The notes: generated by a model from the letters alone, not told the origin. A DNA stretch of 64,000 nucleotides from Nocardiopsis algeriensis (GCF_014203695.1 NZ_JACHJO010000010.1:159745-223744), one strand, 5' to 3'; shown: positions 17,969 through 28,200, counted from the stretch's first letter. Numbers and translations are program-made.

Positions 17969-19171
17969 TCAGACACCCCTCCTCGTACCGAGCCCGGGCA
18001 GGGCCCCGGTCCGCAGGCCCGGGTCCAGGCGGACGCCGGCCGGGCGTCCGTGCCGGATGCCGTCCCACAGCAGGACCGTCTCGTAGACGCGGACGACGTC
18101 GGCGGCGACGGTCTCCCAGTCGTAGGCGCGTACGGCCCGGGAAGCGGCCCGCGACAGCTCGGCGCGCCGAGCGGGGTCGTCCAGCAGGTCGGCCGCCTGC
18201 GCCGCCAGGTCGGCGGCGTCGCCGGCGGCGAAGAGCCGGCCGGCGCGGCCTCCGTCCAGGACGGCGGTGAAGGCGGGGATGTCGCTGGCCAGGACCGCGG
18301 CCCCGGCCGCCATCGCCTCGGCCACGACGATGCCGAAGCTCTCCCCGCCCAGGTTGGGGGCGCAGAAGACGTCGGCGGAGTGGTAGGCGCGCACCCTGTC
18401 GGCGTCGTCGAGGCGGCCCAGGAGCGAGATCCGTTCCCTGAGTCCCTCGGGGACGGCCGAGAGCGCGGGTCCGGGATCTCCGGGGCCGGCCACCAGCAGC
18501 CGCAGCCCCGGGCGGCGGGGTGCCAGGAGCGTGAACGCCTCCAGGAGGAGGGCCAGGCCCTTGCGGGGCTCGTCCAGCCGCCCCAGGAAGCCGATGGATC
18601 CGCCCTCCCCGGGCCAGCCGGGCAGCGGCTCGGCCTCGGCGAAGGAGCGTACCGACACCCCGTTGGGGATGAGGACGGCATCGCCTCCCATGTGCTCGAC
18701 CAGGGTCCGGCGGGCCGCCTCGGACACCGCGATACGGGCGTCGAACTTCTCCAGGGCCGAGCGCAGCGCCCTCGATCCGGCCGCCATCGCCCGCGACCGC
18801 GGGTTGGAGGTGTGGAAGGTCGCCACCATCGGGCCGTCGGCGGCCCAGCAGGACAGCAGCGAGACGCTGGGCGCCGCGGGCTCGTGGACGTGCAGGACGT
18901 CGAACCCGCCCTCGGCGATCCAGCGGCGCACGCGGGCGGCGGTGCGCGGCCCGAAGCTGAGCCGGGCGACCGACCCGTTGTAGGGCACGGGGATCGGCCG
19001 CCCCGCCGGGACGAGGTGGTCGGGAACCGGTGCGGTGCCGCCGAAGGGCGCGAGGACGGACACCTCGTGGCCCATGCCGGTGAGGGCCTCGGCGAGGTCA
19101 CCGACGTGCTGCTGGACCCCGCCGGGCACGTCCCAGGCATAGGGGCAGACCAGACCGACCCGGATACCCAC
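17969..19171 (-). CDS. pimA: Phosphatidyl-myo-inositol alpha-mannosyltransferase PimA
   Basis: PimA transfers mannose from GDP-mannose to phosphatidylinositol on the inner face of the membrane, the first step of PIM synthesis. The 400-residue GT4/GT-B protein begins RVGLVCPYAWDVPGGVQQHV, with the glycine-rich acceptor-side loop. It has FDVLHVHEPAAPS, ATFHTSNPRS and the donor-binding ESFGIVVAEAMAAGA with the conserved ExFGIxxxE pattern. Neighbours (pgsA, acyltransferase, HIT) repeat the order of the mycobacterial PIM operon. GTG at 19171 lies 3 bp after the acyltransferase stop. Confidence 0.93.
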   Translation of the reverse strand: MGIRVGLVCPYAWDVPGGVQQHVGDLAEALTGMGHEVSVLAPFGGTAPVPDHLVPAGRPIPVPYNGSVARLSFGPRTAARVRRWIAEGGFDVLHVHEPAAPSVSLLSCWAADGPMVATFHTSNPRSRAMAAGSRALRSALEKFDARIAVSEAARRTLVEHMGGDAVLIPNGVSVRSFAEAEPLPGWPGEGGSIGFLGRLDEPRKGLALLLEAFTLLAPRRPGLRLLVAGPGDPGPALSAVPEGLRERISLLGRLDDADRVRAYHSADVFCAPNLGGESFGIVVAEAMAAGAAVLASDIPAFTAVLDGGRAGRLFAAGDAADLAAQAADLLDDPARRAELSRAASRAVRAYDWETVAADVVRVYETVLLWDGIRHGRPAGVRLDPGLRTGALPGLGTRRGV

Positions 19172-19174
19172 GGC

Positions 19175-20131
19175 TCACACCCGCCCGTGGTCCGGGGAAC
19201 CCGGCTCCGCGGCTTCCTCCCGTCCGCGCAGGCGGGCCCGGTCCTCCTCGATGTCGCGGCTGAACACCGGCTGGAGCATGTGCCAGTCCTCGGGATGCTC
19301 GGCGATGGCCCCCTCGAACACGCGCACGAGCTGCTGCGTGGTGCGCAGGATCCGCTCGGAGCGCGTGGCGCCGTCGGCGACGGGGATCTCGTCGTGGATC
19401 CGGATGTTCCAGTACGGGCCGTCGTACCAGAGGGAGACCGGCATGAGGGCGGCACCGGTGTTCAGGGCCAGGGCTGCCGGCCCCGGGGGCACGCGCGCCG
19501 GCTCGCCGAAGAGGTCGACCTCGATCCCGGCGCCGTGGATGTCCCGGTCGGCGAGCAGGCACACCAGCCCGCCTGCGCGCAGGCGCCGCGACAGCGTCCT
19601 GACGGTGTCGGTGGAGCCGCCGGTCAGCGGCAGCACCTCCATCCCCAGGGAGGCGCGGTAGGAGGTGAACCGCTGGTAGAGGCTCTCGGGCCGCAACCGC
19701 TGGGCGACCGTGGTCAGCGGAGTCCCGCGCAGGGTGATCCACGCCCCGGCGTGGTCCCAGTTGCCCATGTGCGGCAGGGCGGCGATCACGCCGCGCCCGT
19801 CGCGGACGTGCTTCTCCAGGACCTCCTCGCCGCTGGAGCGGGTGCGGCCGAGGATGTACTCCCGGTCCATGGCCGGCAGTCGGAACATCTCGTAGAAGTA
19901 GCGCATGTAGGAGCGCATGCCCGCGCGGGACAGGGCGCGCAGTTCGGCGTCGGTGGCGGCGGGCCCGACCAGGCGGCGCAGGTTGCGCTCCAGGCCGCGC
20001 GTACCGCTGTCATGGGCGCGCCACGAGCGGTCCGCGATGTGCCGGAACACCGCCCTGCCCGCACCCTCGGGTGCACGGCGGACCGCCGCCCATCCGGCGG
20101 CGTAGGCCAGTGCGGCTGTGCGTTCGTCCAC
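19175..20131 (-). CDS. Phosphatidylinositol mannoside acyltransferase (PatA-like)
   Basis: This LpxL/HtrB-type acyltransferase should add a fatty acyl chain to the mannose of PIM1/PIM2 at the cytoplasmic face of the membrane. The 318-residue protein shows the catalytic HX4D motif HMGNWD, then LRPESLYQRF, the VCLLADRDIHGAGIEVDLFG segment and PPGPAALALNTGAALMPV, all typical. GTG at 20131. It is placed between pgsA and pimA, as PatA (Rv2611c) is in mycobacteria. Genes on either side are 3 and 39 bp away, so they form one operon. Confidence 0.92.
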   Translation of the reverse strand: MDERTAALAYAAGWAAVRRAPEGAGRAVFRHIADRSWRAHDSGTRGLERNLRRLVGPAATDAELRALSRAGMRSYMRYFYEMFRLPAMDREYILGRTRSSGEEVLEKHVRDGRGVIAALPHMGNWDHAGAWITLRGTPLTTVAQRLRPESLYQRFTSYRASLGMEVLPLTGGSTDTVRTLSRRLRAGGLVCLLADRDIHGAGIEVDLFGEPARVPPGPAALALNTGAALMPVSLWYDGPYWNIRIHDEIPVADGATRSERILRTTQQLVRVFEGAIAEHPEDWHMLQPVFSRDIEEDRARLRGREEAAEPGSPDHGRV

Positions 20132-20170
20132 GTCGTGTCCCGACTCCTCGTCCGTCTCGTGTGCCTGTCG

Positions 20171-20818
20171 TCAGTTCTCCGCCGCGGGCTCGTCGACCCC
20201 CGGGCCGTCGGCCGTGGCGACCTCGTCCAGGCGGGCGCGGGTCTCCAGGAGCCTCTGGAGGACGGTCACCAGGTTCATCGCGGCGAGCACCCACAGGCCT
20301 CCGGCCAGGATGTAGGGAACCCCGAGCTCGCCAAGGCCGACGGAGACCAGGAGCACCACCAGGCGTTCGGTGCGCTCGGCAACGCCCACGTCGCAGTTGA
20401 CACCCAGTCCCTCGGCGCGGGCCTTGAGGTAGGACACCATGAAACCGCTGACGAGGCAGAACAGGGTGAGCCCGGCGAGGAGGGGATCCTCCCCTCCGCT
20501 GACGAACCACCACATGAGCCCTGCCAGGATCGCGGCGTCGGCGATGCGGTCGAGGCTGGAATCGAGGAAGGCACCGAAGGCGCTGGCGCGGTCACTCGCG
20601 CGGGCGACGGCTCCGTCGAGCATGTCGAAGAGCACGAAGACGGTGACGACCACCGACCCCGCGTACAGCTCTCCCCGGGGGTAGAAGTAGAGGGCGCCGG
20701 CCACGACTCCGACCGTGCCGATGACGGTGACGGCGTTGGGCGTCAGTCCGATCCGGGCCAGGCTCCTGCCGAGCGGAGCGGTGACCCGGGAGACCAGGGG
20801 GCGAAGAGTTCTCAGCAT
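20171..20818 (-). CDS. pgsA: Phosphatidylinositol phosphate synthase (CDP-alcohol phosphotransferase)
   Basis: The enzyme makes phosphatidylinositol phosphate from CDP-diacylglycerol and inositol phosphate, the lipid base for PIMs. The 215-residue membrane protein has about six hydrophobic helices and the full CAPT motif: DMLDGAVAR, then G at +9, D and D in FGAFLDSSLDR. The C-terminus is acidic. The symbol follows the mycobacterial pgsA1 convention; true PG-phosphate synthases share the motif, so the operon context decides the call. ATG at 20818 lacks a strong ribosome-binding site (CAAGAAG at about -10). Confidence 0.92.
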   Translation of the reverse strand: MLRTLRPLVSRVTAPLGRSLARIGLTPNAVTVIGTVGVVAGALYFYPRGELYAGSVVVTVFVLFDMLDGAVARASDRASAFGAFLDSSLDRIADAAILAGLMWWFVSGGEDPLLAGLTLFCLVSGFMVSYLKARAEGLGVNCDVGVAERTERLVVLLVSVGLGELGVPYILAGGLWVLAAMNLVTVLQRLLETRARLDEVATADGPGVDEPAAEN

Positions 20819-20925
20819 GGCTTCTTGTGATCGTAGGACGGGACCGGCCGCGGTGGTGGGAGCCGCGCCCGGAGGAATGCCTGTGGTGCGAACGAACGGC
20901 GAGGGTCGGGGGTTCCGGCCGCCGG

Positions 20926-21510
20926 TCAGCCCGTCGGCCAGTGCTCGGCCACTCTGGCCCTGGTCTGCTCCAGGAGCTCGGGCAGCACCTTGGTGCGGCC
21001 GATGACCGGCATGAAGTTGGCGTCGCCGCCCCAGCGCGGGACCACGTGCTGGTGCAGATGCGCGGCGATGCCGGCGCCCGCCGCGTCGCCCAGGTTCATC
21101 CCCACGTTGAAGCCCTGGGGGCCGTAGGCGGCGGCCAGCGCGCGGATCGCGGCCTGGGTGAGCGCGGCGACCTCCGCGGTCTCGGTGGCGTCCAGGTCGG
21201 TGTAGGAGGACACGTGGCGATAGGGGCACACCAGGAGGTGGCCGCTGTTGTAGGGGTAGAGGTTGAGCAGCACGAAGGCGCTCTCGCCGCGGACGACCAC
21301 GAGGCCCTCCGGGTCCTCCAGGCCGGGGGCCCGGCAGAACGGGCAGTCGTCCTGCGCCCGGACTCCGGTGGGCCTGTCCTCCCCTTCGACATAGGCCATC
21401 CGGTGGGGTGTCCACAGACGCTCCAGCCCGTCGGGGGTCCCGACCACCGCCCGGGGGAGGTGCGGTCGGCCGGCCTGTCCCCCGCCCGCCCCGTTCTCGG
21501 CACCGATCAT
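20926..21510 (-). CDS. HIT-family nucleotide hydrolase/phosphorylase
   Basis: HIT proteins cleave nucleotide phosphates; the mycobacterial ortholog in this position (Rv2613c) is an Ap4A phosphorylase. The 194 residues contain LWTPHRMAYVEG, CPFCRAP (a CxxC likely to bind zinc), NLYPYNSGHLLVCPYRHV and the catalytic HLHQHVVPRW, an HxHxH motif. The length fits the Ap4A-phosphorylase-like group. ATG at 21510. It heads the pgsA-acyltransferase-pimA operon. thrS, often upstream of this gene in Streptomyces, is not here. Confidence 0.92.
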   Translation of the reverse strand: MIGAENGAGGGQAGRPHLPRAVVGTPDGLERLWTPHRMAYVEGEDRPTGVRAQDDCPFCRAPGLEDPEGLVVVRGESAFVLLNLYPYNSGHLLVCPYRHVSSYTDLDATETAEVAALTQAAIRALAAAYGPQGFNVGMNLGDAAGAGIAAHLHQHVVPRWGGDANFMPVIGRTKVLPELLEQTRARVAEHWPTG

Positions 21511-21730
21511 GGCCCGTCCGTTCCCGTCGCCCGCCCTGTCCCCTCAAGCATAGAAGCGCCCCGCCGTACCCGCGCCGGACACCGCGTACCGGGACGGGTG
21601 TCCGCCGGACAGACCCCAGGTGTCCCCGGCACACGCATCGACGGCGCCCACCCCACCCCCGCGGGCCGCCTCCCTCGCCACAACCCCCGTGGGCGGTCCG
21701 GTCCGTGTTCTACGGTCCACACAACAGGGC

Positions 21731-23410
21731 CTAGAGGCCCAGGAGGGTGCGCAGATGGCGCGGCGGCGGGGAGCCGTGGGCGAGCATCGCGTCGTGGCGC
21801 TCGCGTTCGCCCAGGGAGGGCCGGGCCTCGGCCAGGTCACGGGCGATGTCGGCGACCTCGACGGCTCCCACGTAGTAGGTGGACAGCTGGGCGCTGGTCA
21901 ACTGGGCGCGGCGCCACTTGCCCGCCGCCTCCCCCTCCTCCTGGTGGCCGCGTCCGGTGAGCAGGGCGACGGCCTCGGTCTCGGTCAGGTCGCCGGCGTG
22001 CAGACGCACGTCCAGGACGGCGTTGAGGACGACGCGCAGGCGGGTCTTGAGCTGGAACAGGCGCAGCCGCAGGTTCTCGCGGGGGTTCTCGGACCAGCCG
22101 TGGCGGGCCATGAGCTCCTCTGCGTGGACCGCCCAGCCCTCGGTGAACGTCCCGCTGGACAGGACCCGCCCGACCCGGGTCCCGCCGCTGTGGCGGGCCG
22201 CGTGGGCGAGCTGGAGCGCATGTCCCGGCAGGGCCTCGTGAACCATGAGGTTGCGCAGCATGTGGGAGTTGTACTCGCGGAAGAAGGAGTCGCGGCGCTC
22301 GGCGGGCCAGTCTTCGGGAGGCGGCGCCACGGCGATCAGGGTGTCCTGGCCGTACGCCCGGGGGCCGAGCGGCCCGGGCGGGTCGCAGTAGGCGACGGCG
22401 ACGCCGCGCCTGGCCTCGGGCATGGGGATGATCCGTACCGGGTCGTCGTGCACGGTGACCAGGTCCAGTTCCCGTACGCGGCGGTCCAGGGCGGTGAGGG
22501 CGTCGGCGCAGACCTGGCGGACGGTGTCCGGGCCGGTGGCGCCCTCCCTGGCCAGCCGGTCCAGGACCTCTGCCGCCTGGCCCGGGCGGCGGGGCCCGCC
22601 CTCGTACTCGGCGGCGGCCTCGGCGAGGGCCTCCTCTGTGGCGATCAGGTCGCTCTCCGCGCGGACCAGCAGGGAGGCCGGGGACAGCTCGGAGTCGAGG
22701 GTGTACCACAGCTGGGCGGCGTAGGTGCGCTCACCGAGGCGGGGGTCGGCGGTCGCCCCCGGCAGCTGCCCGCGCAGCCAGGCCCCGTACTCCTCGACGG
22801 CGGCCAGGGCAGCCAGGCGCGCGCTCTCCAGGACACCGGGGGCGGAGGGCTCTCCGGCGGCGAGCGCGGGCAGCGTGTCGGCCAGGAGGGTGCGGGCCCC
22901 GTCGATCTGGGCCAGGGCCGTCTCGACGTGCACGCGGGGCATGCCGGGGCCGTCCGCCAGGCGGGCACGCGCGTTGGCCAGGTGGTCCGGAAGTGCGGAG
23001 CAGCGCGCCGCCAGGGCACGCAGCCGCTCGGGCATCGGCAGGGTGTCGCGCTCCAGGAGCGCGTACACGGCCTCGCCCGGCGAGTACAGAAGGGGGTCCC
23101 ACGACTGCGGGCGCAGCTCGGAGACGCGCCACAGGTCGGCGCTCACCCGGGTGCGCAGCACCTCGAGGTCGACGCGGTCCCCCTCGGGAAGGAGGTCGTC
23201 GTCGATGTCGTCGAGGGAGGCCAGGGCGTCACCGAGCATCCCCGCCCGGCGCACGTCCGCCTCCGGGGAGCGGTCCGTCAGGCGTGAGGCCCCGCGGGCG
23301 TCGCCGAGGTCCAGGGCCCACTCCGGGGAATCGTCGAGAAGCGCGTCGATCACCCGTTCGGCCACCTCGCGGAAGCGGCGGGTCATGTCGGTCCGGGAGG
23401 AAGAGCTCAT
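21731..23410 (-). CDS. DUF885-family putative metallopeptidase
   Basis: DUF885 proteins are predicted zinc metallopeptidases of M32/gluzincin-like fold. The 559-residue protein has the HEALPGH motif (a variant HExxxxH) and a downstream TEGWAVHAEELM segment that could supply the third ligand, plus the YYVGAVEV end region. No signal peptide is present, so it is cytosolic. The substrate is unknown. ATG at 23410 begins MSSSSRTDM. It has its own transcription unit: a terminator for the cvn operon lies just upstream, and 220 bp separate it from the HIT gene. Confidence 0.88.
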   Translation of the reverse strand: MSSSSRTDMTRRFREVAERVIDALLDDSPEWALDLGDARGASRLTDRSPEADVRRAGMLGDALASLDDIDDDLLPEGDRVDLEVLRTRVSADLWRVSELRPQSWDPLLYSPGEAVYALLERDTLPMPERLRALAARCSALPDHLANARARLADGPGMPRVHVETALAQIDGARTLLADTLPALAAGEPSAPGVLESARLAALAAVEEYGAWLRGQLPGATADPRLGERTYAAQLWYTLDSELSPASLLVRAESDLIATEEALAEAAAEYEGGPRRPGQAAEVLDRLAREGATGPDTVRQVCADALTALDRRVRELDLVTVHDDPVRIIPMPEARRGVAVAYCDPPGPLGPRAYGQDTLIAVAPPPEDWPAERRDSFFREYNSHMLRNLMVHEALPGHALQLAHAARHSGGTRVGRVLSSGTFTEGWAVHAEELMARHGWSENPRENLRLRLFQLKTRLRVVLNAVLDVRLHAGDLTETEAVALLTGRGHQEEGEAAGKWRRAQLTSAQLSTYYVGAVEVADIARDLAEARPSLGERERHDAMLAHGSPPPRHLRTLLGL

Positions 23411-23434
23411 CCCGCCATGATGCCAGCACGGACG

Positions 23435-23461
23435 CCCGGTTCCCGCAGTGCGGGAACCGGG
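23435..23461 (-). terminator. Terminator of the cvn operon
   Basis: A perfect 12-bp stem (CCCGGTTCCCGC and its complement) with an AGT loop lies about 37 bp after the cvnD stop and just before the DUF885 start. Confidence 0.8.
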
Positions 23462-23498
23462 CCGTGCTTTGTGCGGGACCCCGGCCCGGAACCGGATC

Positions 23499-24095
23499 CT
23501 AGCGCCAGGAGTTCTGGCCTCCGGTGGAGGTGGGCTGCTGTCCTGCGGCGCCCTCGGGGTCCCCCACCGTAATGGCGTGCTCGACGAGGGTGATGAGCGT
23601 CGACTTGGTGGAGGCCCGGTCACGGGCGTCCACCTGGACGATCGGGATCTCCGGGCTCAGCGTGAGAGCGTCCCGGACCTCGTCCGCGGCGTGCGGGTAG
23701 TACCCGTCGAACCCGTTGATCGCCACGATGAAGGGCAGACGCGCCTCTTCGAAGTAGTCGATCGCGGGGAAGCAGTCCGCGAGACGGCGGGTGTCGACCA
23801 GGACCACGGCGCCGATGGCGCCTTTGACCAGGTCGTCCCACATGAACCAGAACCGGTGCTGACCGGGGGTACCGAACAGGTACAGGATCAGGTCCGAGTC
23901 GAGGGAGACACGGCCGAAGTCCATCGCGACGGTCGTGGTCTGCTTGTCCGGCGTCTTGGCGAGGTCGTCGACCCCGACGCTGGCGCTGGTCATGACCGCC
24001 TCGGTGGTCAGCGGCACGATCTCGGAGACAGAGCCAACGAATGTCGTCTTTCCGACACCGAAGCCCCCCGCGACGACGATCTTGACAGATGTCAT
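23499..24095 (-). CDS. cvnD: Conservon small GTPase (CvnD-like)
   Basis: Conservons (cvnABCD) are actinomycete operons that resemble G-protein-coupled signalling at the membrane. CvnD is the GTPase. The 198 residues show a P-loop GGFGVGKTT, a switch II DFGRVSLDSD followed by LFGTPGQHRFWFMWDDL, and the base-recognition loop INGFDG in place of NKxD. This fits the MglA/Rab-like group in which the guanine motif is atypical. The C-terminal tail is Gln/Gly/Ser-rich. ATG at 24095 follows GGGGG-rich sequence. It is the last gene of the operon, 34 bp after cvnC. Confidence 0.93.
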   Translation of the reverse strand: MTSVKIVVAGGFGVGKTTFVGSVSEIVPLTTEAVMTSASVGVDDLAKTPDKQTTTVAMDFGRVSLDSDLILYLFGTPGQHRFWFMWDDLVKGAIGAVVLVDTRRLADCFPAIDYFEEARLPFIVAINGFDGYYPHAADEVRDALTLSPEIPIVQVDARDRASTKSTLITLVEHAITVGDPEGAAGQQPTSTGGQNSWR

Positions 24096-24129
24096 CGCGT
24101 TGCCCCCAGCACCGCCTTCCTCGGCTGGG

Positions 24130-24621
24130 CTAGAGCTTGCGAAGTCCACTGAGCACCCTTTCAAGCAGGTTGGTGTTCGGGCGGGCGTCGTTGTTGAGCG
24201 AAGACCTGATTTGGACCAGTCCCTGCTCGGACATGTCCGCCACAAGCACCCGCGCCACACCGAGCGGCATCCGCAGAAGCGCGGAGATCTCCGCCACGGA
24301 ACGCCATTCCCGGCACAGGTCACTGATCGCCTGCCATTCGGGCGTCAGCGTCCCTGACTCGTTTCGGGCCGCCGGGGTCGCCGAGATCAGAGCTTCCAGG
24401 GGAAGCTGCGACTTCGGCTTGGTACGGCCCTTGGTCACCGCGTAGGGGCGGACCAGAGAACTGGGCGCGCTACCTGCCGCGGAACGTTGATCGTACGGTT
24501 GTTGGATTGGTCGGGGAACATCTCCGCCGCCCGGAAGCGCCGGCATCCCCCCGGTGGGGGGACCGCCCGGCTGCTGTCCGAACCACGAGGCGCTCCCGGC
24601 ATCTCTACTGTGAGGTGCCAC
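24130..24621 (-). CDS. cvnC: Conservon DUF742 protein (CvnC-like)
   Basis: The 163-residue protein has a disordered Gly/Pro-rich N-terminus of about 60 residues. The DUF742 winged-helix-like domain follows: SLVRPYAVTKGRT, LEALISAT, REWRSVAEISALLRMPLGVARVLVADM and NTNLLERVLSGLRKL at the end. In conservons this protein associates with the roadblock and GTPase partners. Two GTG codons are adjacent at 24624 and 24621. The second is used because AGGAGG then lies 5 bases upstream instead of 2. The gene follows cvnB by about 25 bp. Confidence 0.92.
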   Translation of the reverse strand: MAPHSRDAGSASWFGQQPGGPPTGGMPALPGGGDVPRPIQQPYDQRSAAGSAPSSLVRPYAVTKGRTKPKSQLPLEALISATPAARNESGTLTPEWQAISDLCREWRSVAEISALLRMPLGVARVLVADMSEQGLVQIRSSLNNDARPNTNLLERVLSGLRKL

Positions 24622-24646
24622 CACTTCCTCCTGTCGGTGTGGTGGA

Positions 24647-25048
24647 TCAGTGGATTCCCGAGGTGCGGGCCGCTGGTGTCAGCGCCCGCCCCGCCCGCTC
24701 GACGAGCAGGGTCATCTCGTACGCGACCAGGCCGAGGTCGCTCTCCGCCGCCGCCAGTACCGCCAGGCAGGAGCCGTCGCTGATGGCCATGATGAGCATC
24801 AGCCCCCGCTCCATCTCCACGACGGTCTGCGCGACCGCGCCGCCCTCGAACACCCGGGCCGCGCCCTGCGTGAGGCTGGACAGACCGGAGGCGATGGCCG
24901 CCAGCTGGTCGGCCCGGTCCGTGGGGAACCCCGCGGAGGACGCCAGGGGAAGGCCGTCCGAGGAGACGACGATCGCATGCGCGACATCGGGAACCCGATC
25001 GGCAAAGTCAGTGATCAACCAGTTGAGCTCATTGATCTGTCGACTCAT
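24647..25048 (-). CDS. cvnB: Conservon roadblock/LC7 protein (CvnB-like)
   Basis: Roadblock/LC7 proteins act as GTPase-associated regulators, here presumably for CvnD. The 133 residues have the compact alpha/beta fold: LNWLITDFADRVPDVAHAIVVSSDGLPLA, ADQLAAIASGL, then VVEMERGLMLIMAISDGSCLAVLA. The length and sequence are typical. ATG at 25048 follows AGGAG. A gap of 231 bp separates it from cvnA, longer than the other gaps in the operon, so a secondary promoter before cvnB is possible. Confidence 0.93.
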   Translation of the reverse strand: MSRQINELNWLITDFADRVPDVAHAIVVSSDGLPLASSAGFPTDRADQLAAIASGLSSLTQGAARVFEGGAVAQTVVEMERGLMLIMAISDGSCLAVLAAAESDLGLVAYEMTLLVERAGRALTPAARTSGIH

Positions 25049-25279
25049 CTGATCTCCTGTCCAAGTTCACCGGCTGGTCTTTCGGCACTGCTACCGCCGG
25101 CACGGCATGTGACAGCACTGCCTCTGCGAACTGCCCGGTCCCCCTCATGGCGACCGGGAATCTGGTGCTCCGCTCTCGTCATGCGACGGGTGTGGCGCGT
25201 CCGAGAAGCTCGGTAGATGCTATTGCATCCCGCGCCCAGGGATAAGGGGGACCCTGTCCCACCGGTTTCCACTGAGATC

Positions 25280-28200
25280 TCACTCCTCCGTCGAGCCTTC
25301 GCCAAGCCTGCTGCGGCCTTCCCTGACGCCCTTCTGGAACCCGGAGAACCGGTTGCGGACGCGGTCCGCGCTGCGCACGGGCATCTGCTTGAAGTTCTCC
25401 GGCTTGGGGGCGGTCCCCGGCACAAGGTTTGCCTTGGGAACTCGTTTTGGCAAGCCCGAGGTGGTCAGGCCGCCGGCGGTGGGCTCCACCACGGAGCGCG
25501 CCGCCTTCCAGCCGCGGTCGGCGGCGGAGTTCCACTCCGACTCCGAGGCGGCGGAGGTGCGGGAGCTCTGCTGCGGCTCGGGGCGCTGGGCCTCCGGACG
25601 CTGCTTCGGCTCCGGGGAGACCTGCTTGATCGGGCCGGTCTCGGTGGTGTCCACGGTGGGGCTGCCGCTGCGCCGCTTGAACCAGTTGGACTCGATCGCG
25701 TCGAAGATCGGCAGCGAGTCGTTGTCCTCACCCGCCGGGCTCGGCGGGACGACCGTGTTGCTCGGTCCCTGGGCCGCGCCGTAGCGGCGCGAGAGGTAGG
25801 CGGTGGAGCCGTAGCCCTCGCGGGTCTCTCCCAGACCCGAGCGCCAGTTGCCCGCGCTGCCGCCCGTACCGCCGGTGCTGTCGGAGGCGTTGCCCGCCAC
25901 CGGACGCTCCGGCTTGCGGGAGTCGGTACCCCAGCTGTCGGAGGACGACGGGGAGACGGCCGGGAAGGTCTCGGTCTCGTCCCCGCGGTAGGCGTCGCCG
26001 CCGGAGAGGACGTCCGAGGAGGAGTCGCGGCCGGACTCCGAGCCGCCGAAGGCGTCGTCGGCCCCGACCGGGCGGCGGAACGCCCCCGTTTCGGTGGTGG
26101 GACGGCGGAACGCTCCCGTGTCCGAGGTCCGGCTGAAGGAGCCGGTGTCGGAGGGACGGCTGAAGGAACCGGTGTCCGAGGTCCGGCTGAAGGAGCCGGT
26201 GTCGGTGGAGCGCTCGGCGGGGCGGTCGAAGAGCGACCCGCCGCTGTCCTGGCGCGGGGCCGGGTCGAAGAGGCTCCGACCGGTGCTCTCCTGCTGCTCC
26301 TCCTGGGAGTCGTAGGAGTCGGCGACCGGGGAGGGGCCGGCGGACGGGCGCTCGGGCTTGTCCCACACCGAGGTGGAGCCGGAGGAGCCGCTGCTCCACA
26401 GGTCCTGGCCGCTGGGCGGGTGCTCGTCGGCGCGCGAGGTTCCGGGGTTGCGCTTGGGTAGGCCGCTCATGTCGCCCACGCCGCCCTCCTGGCTCTGCCA
26501 GGGGTCGGAGGGGTCGGCCGGAGCCGAGCTGGAGGCGAAGGCCGCCTCGGCGTCGGCGTAGGTGGAGGGTCCGCCGGAGGCCAGCTCCAGGCGGCTGTCG
26601 GCACCGCCCAGCGCGTGCTGGCCCTCGACCGGGGTGATGAGCAGGTCCGGGGGCACGATGGCGACCGCGGTGGTGCCGCCGCCGTGCGCCTCCTTCAGGT
26701 TGACCTTGATGCCGTGGCGGTGGGCCAGGCGCGAGACCACGAAGAGGCCCATGCGGCGCGAGACCGCGACGTCGATGACCGGCGGCGAGGCCAGGCGGGC
26801 GTTGATCGCCGCCAGGTCCTCGGCGGCCATGCCGATACCGCTGTCGGTGATCTCGACCTGGACGCTGCCGTTGTCGAGGGCCTTGGCGCTGACCAGCACC
26901 TCGGTGTCGTGCGGGGAGAACGAGGTGGCGTTCTCCACCAGCTCGGCGACGAGGTGGATGACGTCGTTGACCGGGCGGCCGAGCACCGAGATGTGGGAGG
27001 GGGCGCGCACGTTGACGCGCTCGTACTGCTCGACCTCGGAGACGGCGCCGCGGAGGACGTCGACCAGCGGGACGGGCTGGGCCCACTTGCGGGTGTTGTC
27101 CTGGCCGGAGAGGACCAGGAGGTTCTCGTTGTTGCGGCGCATACGCGTCGCGAGGTGGTCCAGCTGGAACAGGTCGGAGAGGCGGTCCGAGTCCTGCTCG
27201 GACTGCTCCAGACCGTCGATGAGGCGCAGCTGCCGTTCCACCAGGGTCTGGCTTCGGCGGGACAGGTTGACGAACATCGCGTTGACGTTGCTGCGCAGCG
27301 CGGCCTCGTCGGAGGCCAGCGTGAGGGCGACGCGGTGGACGTCGTCGAAGGCGTGCGCCACCTCGCTGATCTCGTCGTTGGTGTCGACCTCGATCGGGGT
27401 GATCTTGACCTGGTCCGGGACCGCTCCCTCCTCCTGCATCCGGGCGATGGCGTCCGGCAGGTCGCGCTCGGCGACGCGGCGGGCACCGTCCTCCAGGGTG
27501 CGCAGGGGGCGCACCAGGGAGCGGACCACGAGGGAGGTGAGCAGGAAGACGGCCAGGAGGACGGCCGCGACGACGACGAGGTCGATGAGGGCGCGGACCA
27601 GAGCGGCACCGCGCAGGTCCTCGGCCTCGGCCGCGATGCCCTCGGCGATCTGCTCCTCGACCGTCTGGAGGCGTTCCAGGGCCGTGTCGGCGACCTTCTG
27701 GTAGTCCTCGGGACCGTCGTTGGAGGTGACGCCGCTCAGGTCGGCGTCCCGCTCCGCGCGGTACATGACGCGCATGCGCATCGTGGAGACCTGGCTGACC
27801 TCGAGACCGGTGAAGTGGGTGTCGAAGATCGTCCGCTGCTCCGGCGACGCGGACTCCACGAAGTTGGAGATCTCGTTGTCGTAGCGCGCGCGGCTGGAGT
27901 CGATGGCCTCGGAGATACCGCCGGTCATGGTGTTGCGGACCAGGGCGTGGCTCATGAGGGCGGTCTCGTAGGACAGCTGGTCACGGGCGTTGGACAGCGC
28001 GTCGAGGGTGTTCACGCTCTCGCGCAGGTCCGGGTCGTCGGTCGCGTCGGCGATCGTCTGGTTGAACTCGGCGAGCGAGCGCGTGACCGTGCGGTACTTG
28101 GTGACGACCGGAAGGACCGTGATGCGGGTCTCGTCGACCTCGGTGCGCAGCGCCTCCAAGGTGCTGAGCTGGGTACGCACGCTCTGGAGCCGGCTGTTGG

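Noticed and set aside
16073..20830. A 1585-codon plus-strand open frame
   Set aside because: It spans the complement of pdxS, the LemA-like gene, pimA, the acyltransferase and pgsA, all with clear motifs on the minus strand. It has no domain features.
26070..26210. CRISPR-like repeat array
   Set aside because: The 27-bp units are directly adjacent without spacers and are in frame within cvnA, so this is a coding tandem repeat.
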